Source of the DNA: TMED27 sp045106175
GTDB lineage: Bacteria; Pseudomonadota; Alphaproteobacteria; Micavibrionales; Micavibrionaceae
NCBI GenBank assembly: GCA_045106175.1
Contig: JBGCEF010000080.1
Coordinates: forward strand, 1-24,908
Reading direction: 5' to 3'
Length of the DNA stretch: 24,908 nt
Under the pieces are notes generated by a model. The model saw only the letters and a list, made by a program, of their open reading frames with translations, made no database searches and was not told where the DNA came from. Positions within the stretch are counted from its first letter, which is position 1; every line of letters begins with the position of its first letter. Below, in pieces: positions 8,521 through 16,712 of the stretch. Both the position numbers and the translations under genes were made by a program.

Positions 8521-9045
8521 TTAACGTATAATTTGAAGATCAACGGCTTCACGGCCTTTATCCACACTCTTAAGCGTCACGCGAACACGTTGACCCGCTT
8601 CAAGCTCTTCAAGCTCTAATTTATCGAGCAAGCTTTTGTGAATAAAAACATCTTTCATACCATCGTCAGGTATAATAAAACCAAAGCCTTTTTCTGGCTT
8701 ATACCATTTGACCAAACCGCTCATTGTGAATGTGCCATCTTCTTCATTGATTTCTGGCATCATATTAACGCTGCCTTGCTCAATGACCTCAATTACTTCT
8801 TTGACTTGTTTGCCTTTTTCGCCATCAAATATGGTGCACGACAAAACCGCACCTTCTCCAAGGAAATGCATACCAGCTTCTTGTAGCGTCGTAATATGCA
8901 AAAATGCATCAAAGCTCTCATCTTCAGGAACCAAAAAGCCAAAGCCCTTAGTCCCATTAAACCACTTTAAATGTAACTTAATCGGCTTAATTTCACCGCT
9001 GGCCTGCACATCTGTTTCGCCAACATTATGGTCGAGAGCACTCAA
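8521..9045 (-). CDS. Double cold-shock-domain protein
   Basis: A 174-residue protein with two tandem cold-shock domains that should bind single-stranded RNA or DNA and act as an RNA chaperone. Domain 1 (about 24-90) has KWFNGTKGFGFLVPEDE and DAFLH. Domain 2 (about 108-174) has VKWYKPEKGFGFIIPDDG and DVFIH. These are the RNP1 and RNP2 motifs of the family. Such two-domain CspA relatives are common in alphaproteobacteria. The start is a TTG, but it lies 6 nt after an AAAGGA ribosome binding site, and the next in-frame candidate is a GTG 12 codons in, so I keep TTG. It is convergent with gcrA and shares its terminator. Confidence 0.9.
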   Translation of the reverse strand: MSALDHNVGETDVQASGEIKPIKLHLKWFNGTKGFGFLVPEDESFDAFLHITTLQEAGMHFLGEGAVLSCTIFDGEKGKQVKEVIEVIEQGSVNMMPEINEEDGTFTMSGLVKWYKPEKGFGFIIPDDGMKDVFIHKSLLDKLELEELEAGQRVRVTLKSVDKGREAVDLQIIR

Positions 9046-9181
9046 AATAAATCCTTTATTCTATTATTGGGATGGTTGGCATGAAGCCGTACCGTGAACC
9101 CATAAGCTAAATTAAAGTTTGCAGTAAATTTTTGCAAAAATCCAGCTTTAATCCGCACAAAGCAGAAAATAAAAAATGTGA

Positions 9182-9212
9182 TACAATAAAATTCTGCATC
9201 AATATTTTGATG
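9182..9212 (+). promoter_or_regulatory. Possible promoter -10 and operator palindrome upstream of the acyl-CoA synthetase gene
   Basis: The divergent gap 9046-9247 holds a TACAAT -10-like element (9182-9187) without a convincing -35. Ten bases later is a perfect inverted repeat CATCAA-TATT-TTGATG (9197-9212). A palindrome just downstream of a start site fits a repressor operator, and acyl-CoA synthetase genes are often regulated this way, but I cannot name the regulator. I see nothing else definite in this gap. Confidence 0.3.
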
Positions 9213-9247
9213 GATAATCTACAAAAAAGTAAGAGAGTAAACGATCA

Positions 9248-10960
9248 ATGGCAAAGACTAAAAGCGCTGAAAACTACCCATGGCTTAAGAATTACCCGCA
9301 CAAACCCGACTGGCATATGAAGATCAATCCTCAAAGCATGACAGAGGTTTTGGAAGAAGTAGCCGCCCAAAAACCTGATCAACAGGCATTTGACTTTATG
9401 GGCAATGGAACCACACATACGTGGGCAGAATTATCAGATTTGGTCAATAAATTTGCAAAAGGCCTTCAAGATTTAGGCGTTAAAAAAGGCGATAAAATTG
9501 GCTTATTTCTGCCAAATTGTATCTATGTGCCCGTTGCGTATTACGGAATTTTAAAAGCTGGCGCAACGGTGGTGAATTATAACCCCCTTTATGCCGAAGC
9601 CGAGCTAAGACATCAAATCGAAGACAGCGATACAGATATCTTTGTAACTCTCGATCTAAAATTAATGACTGATAAAGCGGTTAAGATGCTGTCTGATACA
9701 CGCCTTAAAAAGTTAATCATCTGCCCGTTCATTGATATATTACCATTCCCTAAAAACATTCTATTCCCGATATTTAAAGGCAAAGATCGCGGCAAAGTAA
9801 CCTTTAACAAGCGCATCCTATCGTATGACAGCTTAATGGAAAATGATGGTAAATCATCGCCCGTCAATATTGATTTAATGGAAGATATCGCTGTCCTTCA
9901 ATATACAGGTGGAACAACCGGCGTGCCAAAAGGCGCCATGCTTACCCATGCTAATATTCACGCTAACGCTACGCAGGCCTATGCAAACTTCCCCGATCCC
10001 GAAGGCCATGAAAAAATGCTCGCTGTGCTGCCGTTTTTCCATGTTTTTGCAATGACGGTCTGTATGAATATGGCCGTCTTAGCCGGGATGGAAATTGTTA
10101 CCATTCCTCGCTTTGAACTCGATCAAGCGCTGAAGCTGATTGAAAAAACAAAACCGCAATATATGGCTGGTGTACCTGCGATTTACAATGCAATTAACAA
10201 TCACAAGAAAATCAAAAAATATGATTTATCTTCGCTAAACTACTGCATTTCTGGCGGTGCGCCTCTCCCCGTCGAAGTGAAAAAGAAATTTGAAGCCAAA
10301 ACAGGCTGTAAAGTGTTCGAAGGCTACGGCCTAACCGAATCCACACCCGTTGCCACCGTAAACCCGCCTTTTGGTGAAAATGTTGCAGGCTCGATTGGTC
10401 TCCCAATTCCACAAACAGTGATTGAAATCATCGACCGTGAAGATAAGAAAACCCCTATGGAACTGGGTGATCGCGGCGAACTATGTATTCGCGGCCCCCA
10501 AGTTATGAAGGGTTATTATAAACGTGAAGACGCCACCAAAGATGTCTTGCGTAAAACACCAGATGGAGGCGTGCGCCTTCACACTGGTGATGTCGCAATA
10601 ATGGATGAACAGGGCTATATTTATATTGTCGACCGTATCAAAGATCTTATTATTACCAACGGCTATAATGTCTACCCTCGCCATGTTGAAGAAGCCATCT
10701 ACCAACACCCTAGCGTTGAAGAATGTATCGTAGCGGGGATCCCTGATACTCAACGCGGTGAAATCGTCAAAGCATGGATCAAATGCAAAGAGGGCAGGGA
10801 GCTATCGGTTGAAGATTTAAAAACATTTTTAGAGGATAAAATCTCGAAAATAGAAATGCCCAAACGCATTGAATTCCGTGAAGATCCACTCCCTAAAACC
10901 ATGATCGGTAAACTCAGCCGGAAAGATATTCTCGCCGAAGAATTGGGCGATAAGGCGTAA
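9248..10960 (+). CDS. fadD: Long-chain fatty acid--CoA ligase (AMP-forming)
   Basis: Activates fatty acids to acyl-CoA through an acyl-adenylate: fatty acid + ATP + CoA gives acyl-CoA + AMP + pyrophosphate. The 570 residues fit the FadD-type ANL superfamily. The AMP-binding P-loop YTGGTTGVPKGAM lies at 219-231, preceded by a typical N-terminal half (AKGLQDLGVKKGDKIGLFLP). FEGYGLTESTPVA is the adenine/ATP motif. LHTGDVAIMDEQGYIYIVDR leads into the hinge and the C-terminal IKDLIITNGYNVYPRHVEE. The C-terminal catalytic lysine region is PKTMIGKLSRKDI. The start has GAGAG about 10 nt upstream. It stands alone, and its stop is 2 bp from the stop of the aquaporin gene. The exact chain-length preference cannot be read from sequence. 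Confidence 0.93.
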   Translation: MAKTKSAENYPWLKNYPHKPDWHMKINPQSMTEVLEEVAAQKPDQQAFDFMGNGTTHTWAELSDLVNKFAKGLQDLGVKKGDKIGLFLPNCIYVPVAYYGILKAGATVVNYNPLYAEAELRHQIEDSDTDIFVTLDLKLMTDKAVKMLSDTRLKKLIICPFIDILPFPKNILFPIFKGKDRGKVTFNKRILSYDSLMENDGKSSPVNIDLMEDIAVLQYTGGTTGVPKGAMLTHANIHANATQAYANFPDPEGHEKMLAVLPFFHVFAMTVCMNMAVLAGMEIVTIPRFELDQALKLIEKTKPQYMAGVPAIYNAINNHKKIKKYDLSSLNYCISGGAPLPVEVKKKFEAKTGCKVFEGYGLTESTPVATVNPPFGENVAGSIGLPIPQTVIEIIDREDKKTPMELGDRGELCIRGPQVMKGYYKREDATKDVLRKTPDGGVRLHTGDVAIMDEQGYIYIVDRIKDLIITNGYNVYPRHVEEAIYQHPSVEECIVAGIPDTQRGEIVKAWIKCKEGRELSVEDLKTFLEDKISKIEMPKRIEFREDPLPKTMIGKLSRKDILAEELGDKA

Positions 10961-10962
10961 AT

Positions 10963-11619
10963 TTAATCGGTGCAGCTAGGCCATAAAATGCGGCAAACAA
11001 AAATGGATGCAATAACGCCCAATAATTGCATCATAATATACAATCCAACTGATGACGGGTCGATCCCTGCAAAACTGTCACTAAACATTCGCCCGATCGT
11101 AACAGCTGGGTTTGCGAAGCTTGTTGATGCTGTGAACCAAAAAGCGCTTAAAATATATAAGCCCACCGCCGCCGCAATAAAATCAGGCTTAAAACGAACA
11201 GTACCAATAATCGTAATCATCAAACCAAATGTTGCTATAAATTCTGACAACCATCGCCCTTCACTTGAGCGCATCGTTTGTGAAATGGAAATACCATCTA
11301 AATCAAACATCAGATTGGTAAGAATAACCCCAATGATAGCGGCAGTAATTTGCGTCACTACATAAGCAAAACCATGCAAAATAGGAAGTTGCTTTTTGAT
11401 CATAAAATAGAGACTAACCGCGGGATTAAAATGTGCCCCAGAAATAGGTGCAAAAATAGTAATCAAGACAACAAGCGCCGCTCCAACAGAAATTGAATTA
11501 CACAATAGGGAAACAGCCATATTATCAGCGTTTAAATTCACCGCCATAATGCCCGATCCAATAATCGACATCAGCAAAAATGCGGTCCCCAAAAACTCTG
11601 CTAATAACCGCCTTAACAT
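10963..11619 (-). CDS. Aquaporin family (MIP) channel, AqpS-like
   Basis: An integral membrane channel of the major intrinsic protein family, predicted to have six membrane spans. Both NPA boxes are present: GAHFNPAVSLYF (NPA at 65-67) and SFANPAVTIGRMF (NPA at 170-172). In most water channels an Arg follows the second NPA and narrows the pore; here the residue is Val173. As I recall, the arsenite-conducting AqpS of Sinorhizobium shares this change and the surrounding SFANPAVTI sequence, so a role in passing small neutral solutes such as arsenite or glycerol is plausible. No arsenic genes are nearby. The longest frame starts at TTG 11628, but AGAGG sits 9 nt before the ATG at 11619, so I use that (218 aa). 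It follows pheT after a 29-nt gap. Confidence 0.88.
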   Translation of the reverse strand: MLRRLLAEFLGTAFLLMSIIGSGIMAVNLNADNMAVSLLCNSISVGAALVVLITIFAPISGAHFNPAVSLYFMIKKQLPILHGFAYVVTQITAAIIGVILTNLMFDLDGISISQTMRSSEGRWLSEFIATFGLMITIIGTVRFKPDFIAAAVGLYILSAFWFTASTSFANPAVTIGRMFSDSFAGIDPSSVGLYIMMQLLGVIASIFVCRILWPSCTD

Positions 11620-11648
11620 CGCTTTCAACCTCTATATCTCGCTAAACA

Positions 11649-14042
11649 TTACCCGCGCAAAACGCCGCCCGTTTTTTGACCAACCAGATCAATCACGGCT
11701 TGCATAATAGCATCAATTTGATCGTCTTTCAGGCTCTCATCAAGTGGCTGGATGGTAACAGATAGCGCCATGGACTTCTTCCCATCCTCAACACCTTGGC
11801 CTTTATAAACGTCAAAGATTTGTGCATCTGTAATCAGTTTTTTATCTGCAGCCATCGCTGATTTTACAATATCTTTAGCATCAACATTATCATCAACAAG
11901 GAAGGCAAAATCTTTTGTTAAAGCTTGTAATGGCGGAAGATTCAAAAATGGTTTTTCAGTCCCTTTACGCTTTGGCGTAGGGATATTCTCTAAGAAAATT
12001 TCAAACCCAACGATAGGACCTTTAACATTCATCTCTTCTAGAACAGACGGGTGAATTTCACCAAATTGGGCTAAAATATTCTTGCCCAAACGGATCGCCC
12101 CTGAACGCCCGGGATGAAAATACTCCGCTGCATCACGTGTAACTTGAGCAGTTGCCGCTGGTGCCCCTGTGGCTTCTAGCGCGGCTAAACAATCGGCCTT
12201 TGCATCATAAAGATCAACATCGCGCGTTGCATCCGCATCGGCCCAATGTCTTGCAGCATGACCCCCCGATCGAAGCCCTGCCGCGACAATCATCTGTCCG
12301 TCTGGCTGAGTAGAATGGAAAACAGGCCCAACCTCACACAACGCAGTATCAGGAAAGCCACGTGCTGCATTACGCCCGACAGCCGCAATCAAATTCGGTA
12401 AAATGCTAGGGCGCATAATATCCATCTCATTTGAAATTGCATTCTGCAACGTCAGTGCAGCAATAGCATTATCATTGGCGCCAAAGGCAATCGCCTCATC
12501 GCGCGATAAAAAAGACCACGTCACACAATCTTGTAATCCACGCGCGGCCATCGCCGCCCGCGCTGCGCGCGATTTGCTCAATAATGACGTTTCCGCAGGC
12601 GCGGGATTCGCGCTATCCGCGGTGACTGATACATTCGGAATATCATCAAATCCGACAATGCGGATGACCTCTTCAACAATATCAGCCTTGCCAAAAACAT
12701 CTCCGCGCCAGCTTGGTGGGCGAATAGTGAAATCATCGCCAACATGAAAACCAAGATCCTCCAAAATCTGTTTCTGACGATCCGCACCTACGTTAAGGCC
12801 AATCAACTGCTCAACATATGCGGGATCATAATCAATTTCATGCTGCCACTGCGGGCCCTCGCCTGCGCTTACAACGTCACTGGCTTCACCACCACAAATT
12901 TCTAAAACAAGGTTGGTGAACAATGTCATCGCATCATCCATCGCTGCGGGATCAACACCGCGCTCAAAACGATAACGCGCATCCGAAGAAACACCCAAAT
13001 CACGCCCAGTGCGTGCAATGCGTTCCGGCTTAAAATACGCACATTCAAGAAATACATGCGTAGTGCCCTCATCAACACCCGTCGACGTCCCGCCAACAAT
13101 CCCGCCAAGGCCAATGACACCAGAATCGTCATGAATAGTCACAGCATCGGCTGTTAACGTATAAGTTTTATCATTCAGCGCTTCTAGCTCTTCACCGCCT
13201 ATCGCTGCGCCAACAACAATATCGCCATTGAGCTTATCTGCATCATAAGCATGAAGCGGGCGCGCATGGGCGATTGTGATATAATTCGTAATATCAACCA
13301 ACGCCGAAATCGGACGTAAACCAATCGCTTTAAGTTGCTTTTGCATCCAATCGGGAGATACCCCATTTTTTAAACCCTTGATTTCACGTCCTAAAAACTG
13401 TGGACAGCCGTCTGTGTCATCAATTCTAATGCCAATCGAAGATTTAAAATCACCTTTAATCGTTTCGATATTAATCGGCTTTAACGTCCCCAATCCTGCC
13501 GCGGCCAAATCACGCGCAATCCCATAAACGCCCGCACAATCGGCGCGGTTCGGCGTTAGCGCAATATCAATCACCGGATCATCAAGCCCAAAAACTTCTG
13601 CCATTGGCGTGCCAATCTCAAATGCGTCATCAACCTCGATGATCCCTTTATGCTCATCCGAAAGCTCCATTTCTTTTTCGGATACTAACATCCCACAACT
13701 TTCAACGCCGCGAATATTGGCTTTCTTCAATGTTACATCAAGCCCAGGAATATAAGTGCCTTCGGGCGCAAAAATCCCTTTCATGCCAGCACGCGCATTC
13801 GGCGCACCACAAACAATCTGTTGCGTCCCATTGGCAGTCTTAACAGTGCAAACTTGCAATTTGTCAGCATCGGGGTGTTTTTCCGCTGCTTCAACATAAG
13901 CCACACTAAATGGTGCGTATGTCGCCGCGTTATCTACAATCTCTTCAACTTCTAACCCAATCGCCGTCAAACTATCCGAGATGTGTTCCAATGATGCGTC
14001 TGTTTCCAGATAATATTTCAACCAACTTAATGTGAATTTCAT
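11649..14042 (-). CDS. pheT: Phenylalanine--tRNA ligase beta subunit
   Basis: Large subunit of the alpha2-beta2 enzyme that charges tRNA-Phe; it carries the editing and tRNA-binding modules. The 797 residues are the normal bacterial length. The OB-fold tRNA-binding domain follows the N-terminus (about 40-150, VCTVKTANGTQQIVCGAPN). The B3/B4 editing region is around 210-385 and includes ALVDITNYITIAHARPLHAYD and RYRFERGVDP. A B5 domain lies around 400-475, the catalytic-like core follows, and the C-terminal FDX-ACB anticodon-binding domain is at about 700-797 (PPLQALTKDFAFLVDD to the end). It starts 9 nt after a GNAT acetyltransferase gene, which separates it from pheS. Confidence 0.97.
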   Translation of the reverse strand: MKFTLSWLKYYLETDASLEHISDSLTAIGLEVEEIVDNAATYAPFSVAYVEAAEKHPDADKLQVCTVKTANGTQQIVCGAPNARAGMKGIFAPEGTYIPGLDVTLKKANIRGVESCGMLVSEKEMELSDEHKGIIEVDDAFEIGTPMAEVFGLDDPVIDIALTPNRADCAGVYGIARDLAAAGLGTLKPINIETIKGDFKSSIGIRIDDTDGCPQFLGREIKGLKNGVSPDWMQKQLKAIGLRPISALVDITNYITIAHARPLHAYDADKLNGDIVVGAAIGGEELEALNDKTYTLTADAVTIHDDSGVIGLGGIVGGTSTGVDEGTTHVFLECAYFKPERIARTGRDLGVSSDARYRFERGVDPAAMDDAMTLFTNLVLEICGGEASDVVSAGEGPQWQHEIDYDPAYVEQLIGLNVGADRQKQILEDLGFHVGDDFTIRPPSWRGDVFGKADIVEEVIRIVGFDDIPNVSVTADSANPAPAETSLLSKSRAARAAMAARGLQDCVTWSFLSRDEAIAFGANDNAIAALTLQNAISNEMDIMRPSILPNLIAAVGRNAARGFPDTALCEVGPVFHSTQPDGQMIVAAGLRSGGHAARHWADADATRDVDLYDAKADCLAALEATGAPAATAQVTRDAAEYFHPGRSGAIRLGKNILAQFGEIHPSVLEEMNVKGPIVGFEIFLENIPTPKRKGTEKPFLNLPPLQALTKDFAFLVDDNVDAKDIVKSAMAADKKLITDAQIFDVYKGQGVEDGKKSMALSVTIQPLDESLKDDQIDAIMQAVIDLVGQKTGGVLRG

Positions 14043-14051
14043 AAATCGTCT

Positions 14052-14486
14052 CTAACTGTTAATCGGTAATATATGTAGCGTAAAATCAAGTTTATGACCA
14101 AGGCTTTTATATAACGCTTGCGCCGCTTCATTTTTCGCCTCGGCCAGCCAATAAATTCGCGCCCACTTTTCCTGTTTACCCAAGCGCTCAAGATGTTCAA
14201 TCATCTGACGCGCAATGCCCTTTCCACGATGATCTGGATCAACAAAAACATCTTGCATATAACAAACATCTTCAACACTTCCTGTTGTCGGATGAAGCAC
14301 ATATTGCACTAAACCAATAAGCGAACCTTTATCTTCCGCAACTAAAGCGCAAACAGGCGAATTATCGTTATTCAAACGCACCCATGTCTGCGTCGTCACG
14401 GCCTCATTTTTGTGGCCTAAATTATTAGCATTCCACAGGGTAAGCCATTGCGGAAAATCATGATCGGTGAGCGGTCGAATTTTCAT
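14052..14486 (-). CDS. GNAT family N-acetyltransferase
   Basis: A 144-residue single-domain acetyltransferase using acetyl-CoA; substrate unknown. Motif A, which binds the CoA pyrophosphate, is clear: DVFVDPDHRGKGIARQMIEH, with RGKGIA at 87-92. The later EAAQALYKSLGHK (119-132) is the usual motif B region. The gene is wedged into the phe synthetase operon: its ATG follows the pheS TAA with no gap, and pheT begins 9 nt after its stop, so all three are probably translated from one mRNA. I cannot tell whether it modifies a small molecule or a protein. Confidence 0.92.
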   Translation of the reverse strand: MKIRPLTDHDFPQWLTLWNANNLGHKNEAVTTQTWVRLNNDNSPVCALVAEDKGSLIGLVQYVLHPTTGSVEDVCYMQDVFVDPDHRGKGIARQMIEHLERLGKQEKWARIYWLAEAKNEAAQALYKSLGHKLDFTLHILPINS

Positions 14487-15587
14487 TTACTGATGAGCAC
14501 TATTAGGTCGTTTAAGCGGATCAAACCCATAATGGGCAAGCCACCGCACGTCACTTTCAAAAAATGTGCGCAAATCTGGAATACCGTATTTTAGCATAGC
14601 CATCCGTTCAATCCCCATGCCAAAGGCAAAACCCTGATACTCATCTGTATCAATACCACAATTTTTTAGCACATTCGGATGAACCATGCCCGAACCACCA
14701 ATTTCCATCCATTTTTGATCCTGGCCTTCCGGCGCTTTTCCTAATTTGATGGAACCATCAGGCTTTTTGTAATAGCCTAAATCAACTTCTGCACCTGGCT
14801 CTACAAACGGGAAAAAGCTTGGACGGAAACGCACAGGCATATCTTCATTATCGAATAAAGCCCGCACAAAATCAGTCAGGCAGCCTTTAAGATGCGCCAT
14901 CTTTACGCCCTTATCGACGTAAAGACACTCCATTTGATGGAACATCGGCGTGTGTGTCATATCAAAATCTGAGCGGTAGGTACGACCGAAACAGATTGTT
15001 TTAATCGGCGGCTTATTATCAACCATATGGCGAATTTGCACCGATGAAGTATGTGTACGTAAAAGTTTCTTCGCACGCTCTGGATCTTGCTCACTCTCAT
15101 CGGTTGGCAAGAAAAACGTATCTTGCATTTCACGCGCCGGATGACCAGGCGGAAAATTAAGTGCAGTGAAGTTATGCCAGTCATCTTCAATATCGGGTCC
15201 TTCGGCAACCTTGAAACCCATCGCGCCAAATATTGATACCAATTCCTCAATCGTCTGAGAAATCGGGTGAATAGAACCGCGTGACGAAGAACGCGTATCA
15301 AGCGTAATATCGGCAACTTCCGTTGCCAAACGCTGATCCATCTCTTGTTTCTTTAGCGCACGCTCTTGTGTTTTGATCAGATCCGCAATCTCGTCTTTCA
15401 ACACATTTAACGCCTGTCCGGTGGTTTTGCGCTCCTCTGGACTCATGCCGCCAAGTGTCTTCATGAGCGCTGTAATCCGTCCTTTTTTCCCGAGAACAGT
15501 CACGCGAACATCATCAAGCGATTTCAAATCATTAGCCGCCGTAATTTCCGCCGACAACTCAGTCTTTAATTGTGCAATATCAGTCAT
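14487..15587 (-). CDS. pheS: Phenylalanine--tRNA ligase alpha subunit
   Basis: Catalytic subunit of phenylalanyl-tRNA synthetase, a class II enzyme that forms Phe-AMP and transfers Phe to tRNA-Phe. The 366 residues begin with the N-terminal coiled-coil arm (about 1-90, including RVTVLGKKGRITALMKTLGG). The class II core follows: HPISQT and FPPGHPAREMQDTFF, motif 2 around FGRTYRSDFDMTHTPMFHQ with ECLYVDKG, and motif 3 GFAFGMGIERMAMLKYGIP. No good ribosome binding site precedes the ATG. Upstream (15588-15630) is a short gap, then a broken small gene. No Phe-rich leader peptide or attenuator is evident. Confidence 0.97.
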   Translation of the reverse strand: MTDIAQLKTELSAEITAANDLKSLDDVRVTVLGKKGRITALMKTLGGMSPEERKTTGQALNVLKDEIADLIKTQERALKKQEMDQRLATEVADITLDTRSSSRGSIHPISQTIEELVSIFGAMGFKVAEGPDIEDDWHNFTALNFPPGHPAREMQDTFFLPTDESEQDPERAKKLLRTHTSSVQIRHMVDNKPPIKTICFGRTYRSDFDMTHTPMFHQMECLYVDKGVKMAHLKGCLTDFVRALFDNEDMPVRFRPSFFPFVEPGAEVDLGYYKKPDGSIKLGKAPEGQDQKWMEIGGSGMVHPNVLKNCGIDTDEYQGFAFGMGIERMAMLKYGIPDLRTFFESDVRWLAHYGFDPLKRPNSAHQ

Positions 15588-15630
15588 ATGGAAGTTTTAA
15601 CGGCTACGGGGCGAACCCGCAAGACTCAAT

Positions 15631-15900
15631 CTATACAACGGTGATCTTTGTGTTGTTAAGGCTTGCAACGTCTTCTAAGCATTTCAAGCACAGTATGCGC
15701 GGACCATCACTGTTAAGCGCGTCCCATTCCTTATCGCTAGCCTCCTAACATTGGGTGCAAAACCCTTGAATATCGCCCTCATCGTCATGTATACAATGCA
15801 AGCCAACAGGAACCTTATCGCTCGCAGATTTAAGAGTATGCTGACAAACATAAGTTGCTTTAGATTTACCGTGTTGACAACATTCAATTTCTTTTACCAT
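15631..15900 (-). pseudogene. Small Cys/His-rich protein gene interrupted by an in-frame amber codon
   Basis: Reading from the ATG at 15900, 51 codons are followed by TAG (15745-15747), then 37 more in-frame codons and a second TAG at 15631. Metal-ligand-like pairs lie on both sides of the first stop: C7, C8, H10; C19 and H21; H35, C36, H38; and C48-x-x-C51 before it, C71-x-x-C74 after it. The pattern (CxHG near the start, then YVCQH, a Gly-Leu-His segment, a C-x-x-C, a W, and a final C-x-x-C) resembles a widespread uncharacterised small bacterial family as I remember it, in which the chain continues past the third Cys pair. A single GAG-to-TAG change would explain the stop. Either a recent pseudogene, a read-through product or a sequencing error. 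It lies between the rplT terminator and pheS and fills most of this 387-bp gap; no ribosome binding site is evident. Confidence 0.6.
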
Positions 15901-15920
15901 AATCAAATGATAACACTAAT

Positions 15921-15947
15921 AAAAAAAGCCCGCAATAAAGCGAGCTT
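15921..15947 (-). terminator. Intrinsic terminator after rpmI-rplT
   Basis: On the minus strand AAGCTCGC (15947-15940), a 6-nt loop and GCGGGCTT (15933-15926) form an 8-bp stem with one G-T pair, followed by T residues down to 15921. It lies about 28 nt after the rplT stop and separates the ribosomal genes from the pheS region. Confidence 0.85.
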
Positions 15948-15974
15948 TCTCAAATCTTTATACAATCAAAAAGC

Positions 15975-16349
15975 CTAAGCAGCCTTAGCTTGCTTATCCA
16001 ATGCTGTCTGGGCTGATTTCGCAATGGCTTCAAAGCCAGCTGCGTCGTGGATTGCGATCTCTGACAATGCTTTACGATCCAACTCGATACCGGCCAATTT
16101 CAAGCCATGAATTAATGTTGAATATTTCAAATCATGCAAGCGCGCGGCTGCGTTGATACGCTGGATCCACAATTTGCGGAACTCGCGTTTCTTGACGCGG
16201 CGGTCACGATACGCATATTGACCTGCTTTCTCAACTGCTTGGACAGCGGTACGGAAACAGCTCTTACGACGGCCGTAGTAACCTTTCGCAGCTTTAATAA
16301 CTTTTCTATGTCTCGCATGGGCGCGAGGGCCTCCTTTTACACGTGCCAT
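15975..16349 (-). CDS. rplT: 50S ribosomal protein L20
   Basis: Binds 23S rRNA early in 50S assembly; in several bacteria it also represses its own operon. The 124 residues match L20 throughout: a basic start MARVKGGPRAHARHRKVIK, then AKGYYGRRKSCFRTA, FRKLWIQRINAAAR and HGLKLAGIELDRKALSEIA. Its start shares one base with the rpmI stop (TAATG), and a GGAGG within the end of rpmI supplies the ribosome binding site, so the two are translated together. A terminator follows. Confidence 0.98.
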   Translation of the reverse strand: MARVKGGPRAHARHRKVIKAAKGYYGRRKSCFRTAVQAVEKAGQYAYRDRRVKKREFRKLWIQRINAAARLHDLKYSTLIHGLKLAGIELDRKALSEIAIHDAAGFEAIAKSAQTALDKQAKAA

Positions 16350-16606
16350 TATTTAGCGCCTCCGTTTTTTTCAGCTGCTTTTTCAACTGAGTTTTTCTTT
16401 TTCTTACGGGAATAAGGCAAGTAAAAGCCCAATACCTTGCGCGCATCTGGTTCGGCCAATGTGGTCGTTCCTTTTGCTTTGCGCTTCATTGATTTTGGCT
16501 TGTTCATTTGCATGTGGCGCATTTTGGCCTGTTTGACCTTAACCTTGCCACTGCTGGTAACCTTGAATCGCTTCTTAGCACCAGATTTGGTTTTCATTTT
16601 CGGCAT
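16349..16606 (-). CDS. rpmI: 50S ribosomal protein L35, with a C-terminal extension
   Basis: Small basic 50S protein. The start MPKMKTKSGAKKRFKVTSSGK is the L35 signature and the ATG is preceded by AGGAG at 7 nt. The protein has 85 residues against the usual 64-67; the core ends near KVLGFYLPY and is followed by about 19 extra residues, SRKKKKNSVEKAAEKNGGAK, rich in Lys. The frame is open and overlaps the rplT start, so the extension is real in this sequence. infC, the usual upstream partner, is not here; an alpha/beta hydrolase gene precedes instead. Confidence 0.96.
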   Translation of the reverse strand: MPKMKTKSGAKKRFKVTSSGKVKVKQAKMRHMQMNKPKSMKRKAKGTTTLAEPDARKVLGFYLPYSRKKKKNSVEKAAEKNGGAK

Positions 16607-16634
16607 TTCATATCTCCTAAAAAGGGTTACTATT

Positions 16635-16669
16635 TGATGACTGAGGCAGCCGTACTCGCCAAGCCATCA
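16635..16669 (-). promoter_or_regulatory. Structured 5' leader of rpmI-rplT
   Basis: On the minus strand TGATGGC (16669-16663) pairs with GTCATCA (16641-16635), a 7-bp stem with one G-T pair. An inner GGC/GCC can pair within the 21-nt loop. The hairpin lies about 28 nt before the rpmI start, between the predicted promoter and the ribosome binding site, where L20 feedback control elements are found in other bacteria. Its actual function is inferred only. Confidence 0.4.
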
Positions 16670-16682
16670 TTACTAAGTGCGT

Positions 16683-16712
16683 TATATACAAACATAACCC
16701 CAGTAAAATCAA
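16683..16712 (-). promoter_or_regulatory. Candidate promoter of rpmI-rplT
   Basis: On the minus strand TTGATT (16712-16707) and TATATA (16688-16683) are 18 bp apart. The transcript would start near 16676, giving a leader of about 70 nt that includes the hairpin. The gap 16607-16744 holds nothing else I can identify. Confidence 0.4.

Noticed and set aside
8558..8566. Perfect DnaA box TTATCCACA.
   Set aside because: It is a single copy inside the coding sequence of the cold-shock protein, with no cluster or AT-rich unwinding region around it, so not an origin.
8638..9097. Open reading frames on the plus strand opposite the cold-shock gene.
   Set aside because: They are antisense shadows of a well-supported gene with clear cold-shock motifs and have no recognisable protein features.
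15684..15887. A 67-codon minus-strand frame overlapping the broken Cys/His-rich gene.
   Set aside because: It is in another frame, lacks a ribosome binding site, and shows none of the ordered Cys/His pairs seen in the frame starting at 15900.
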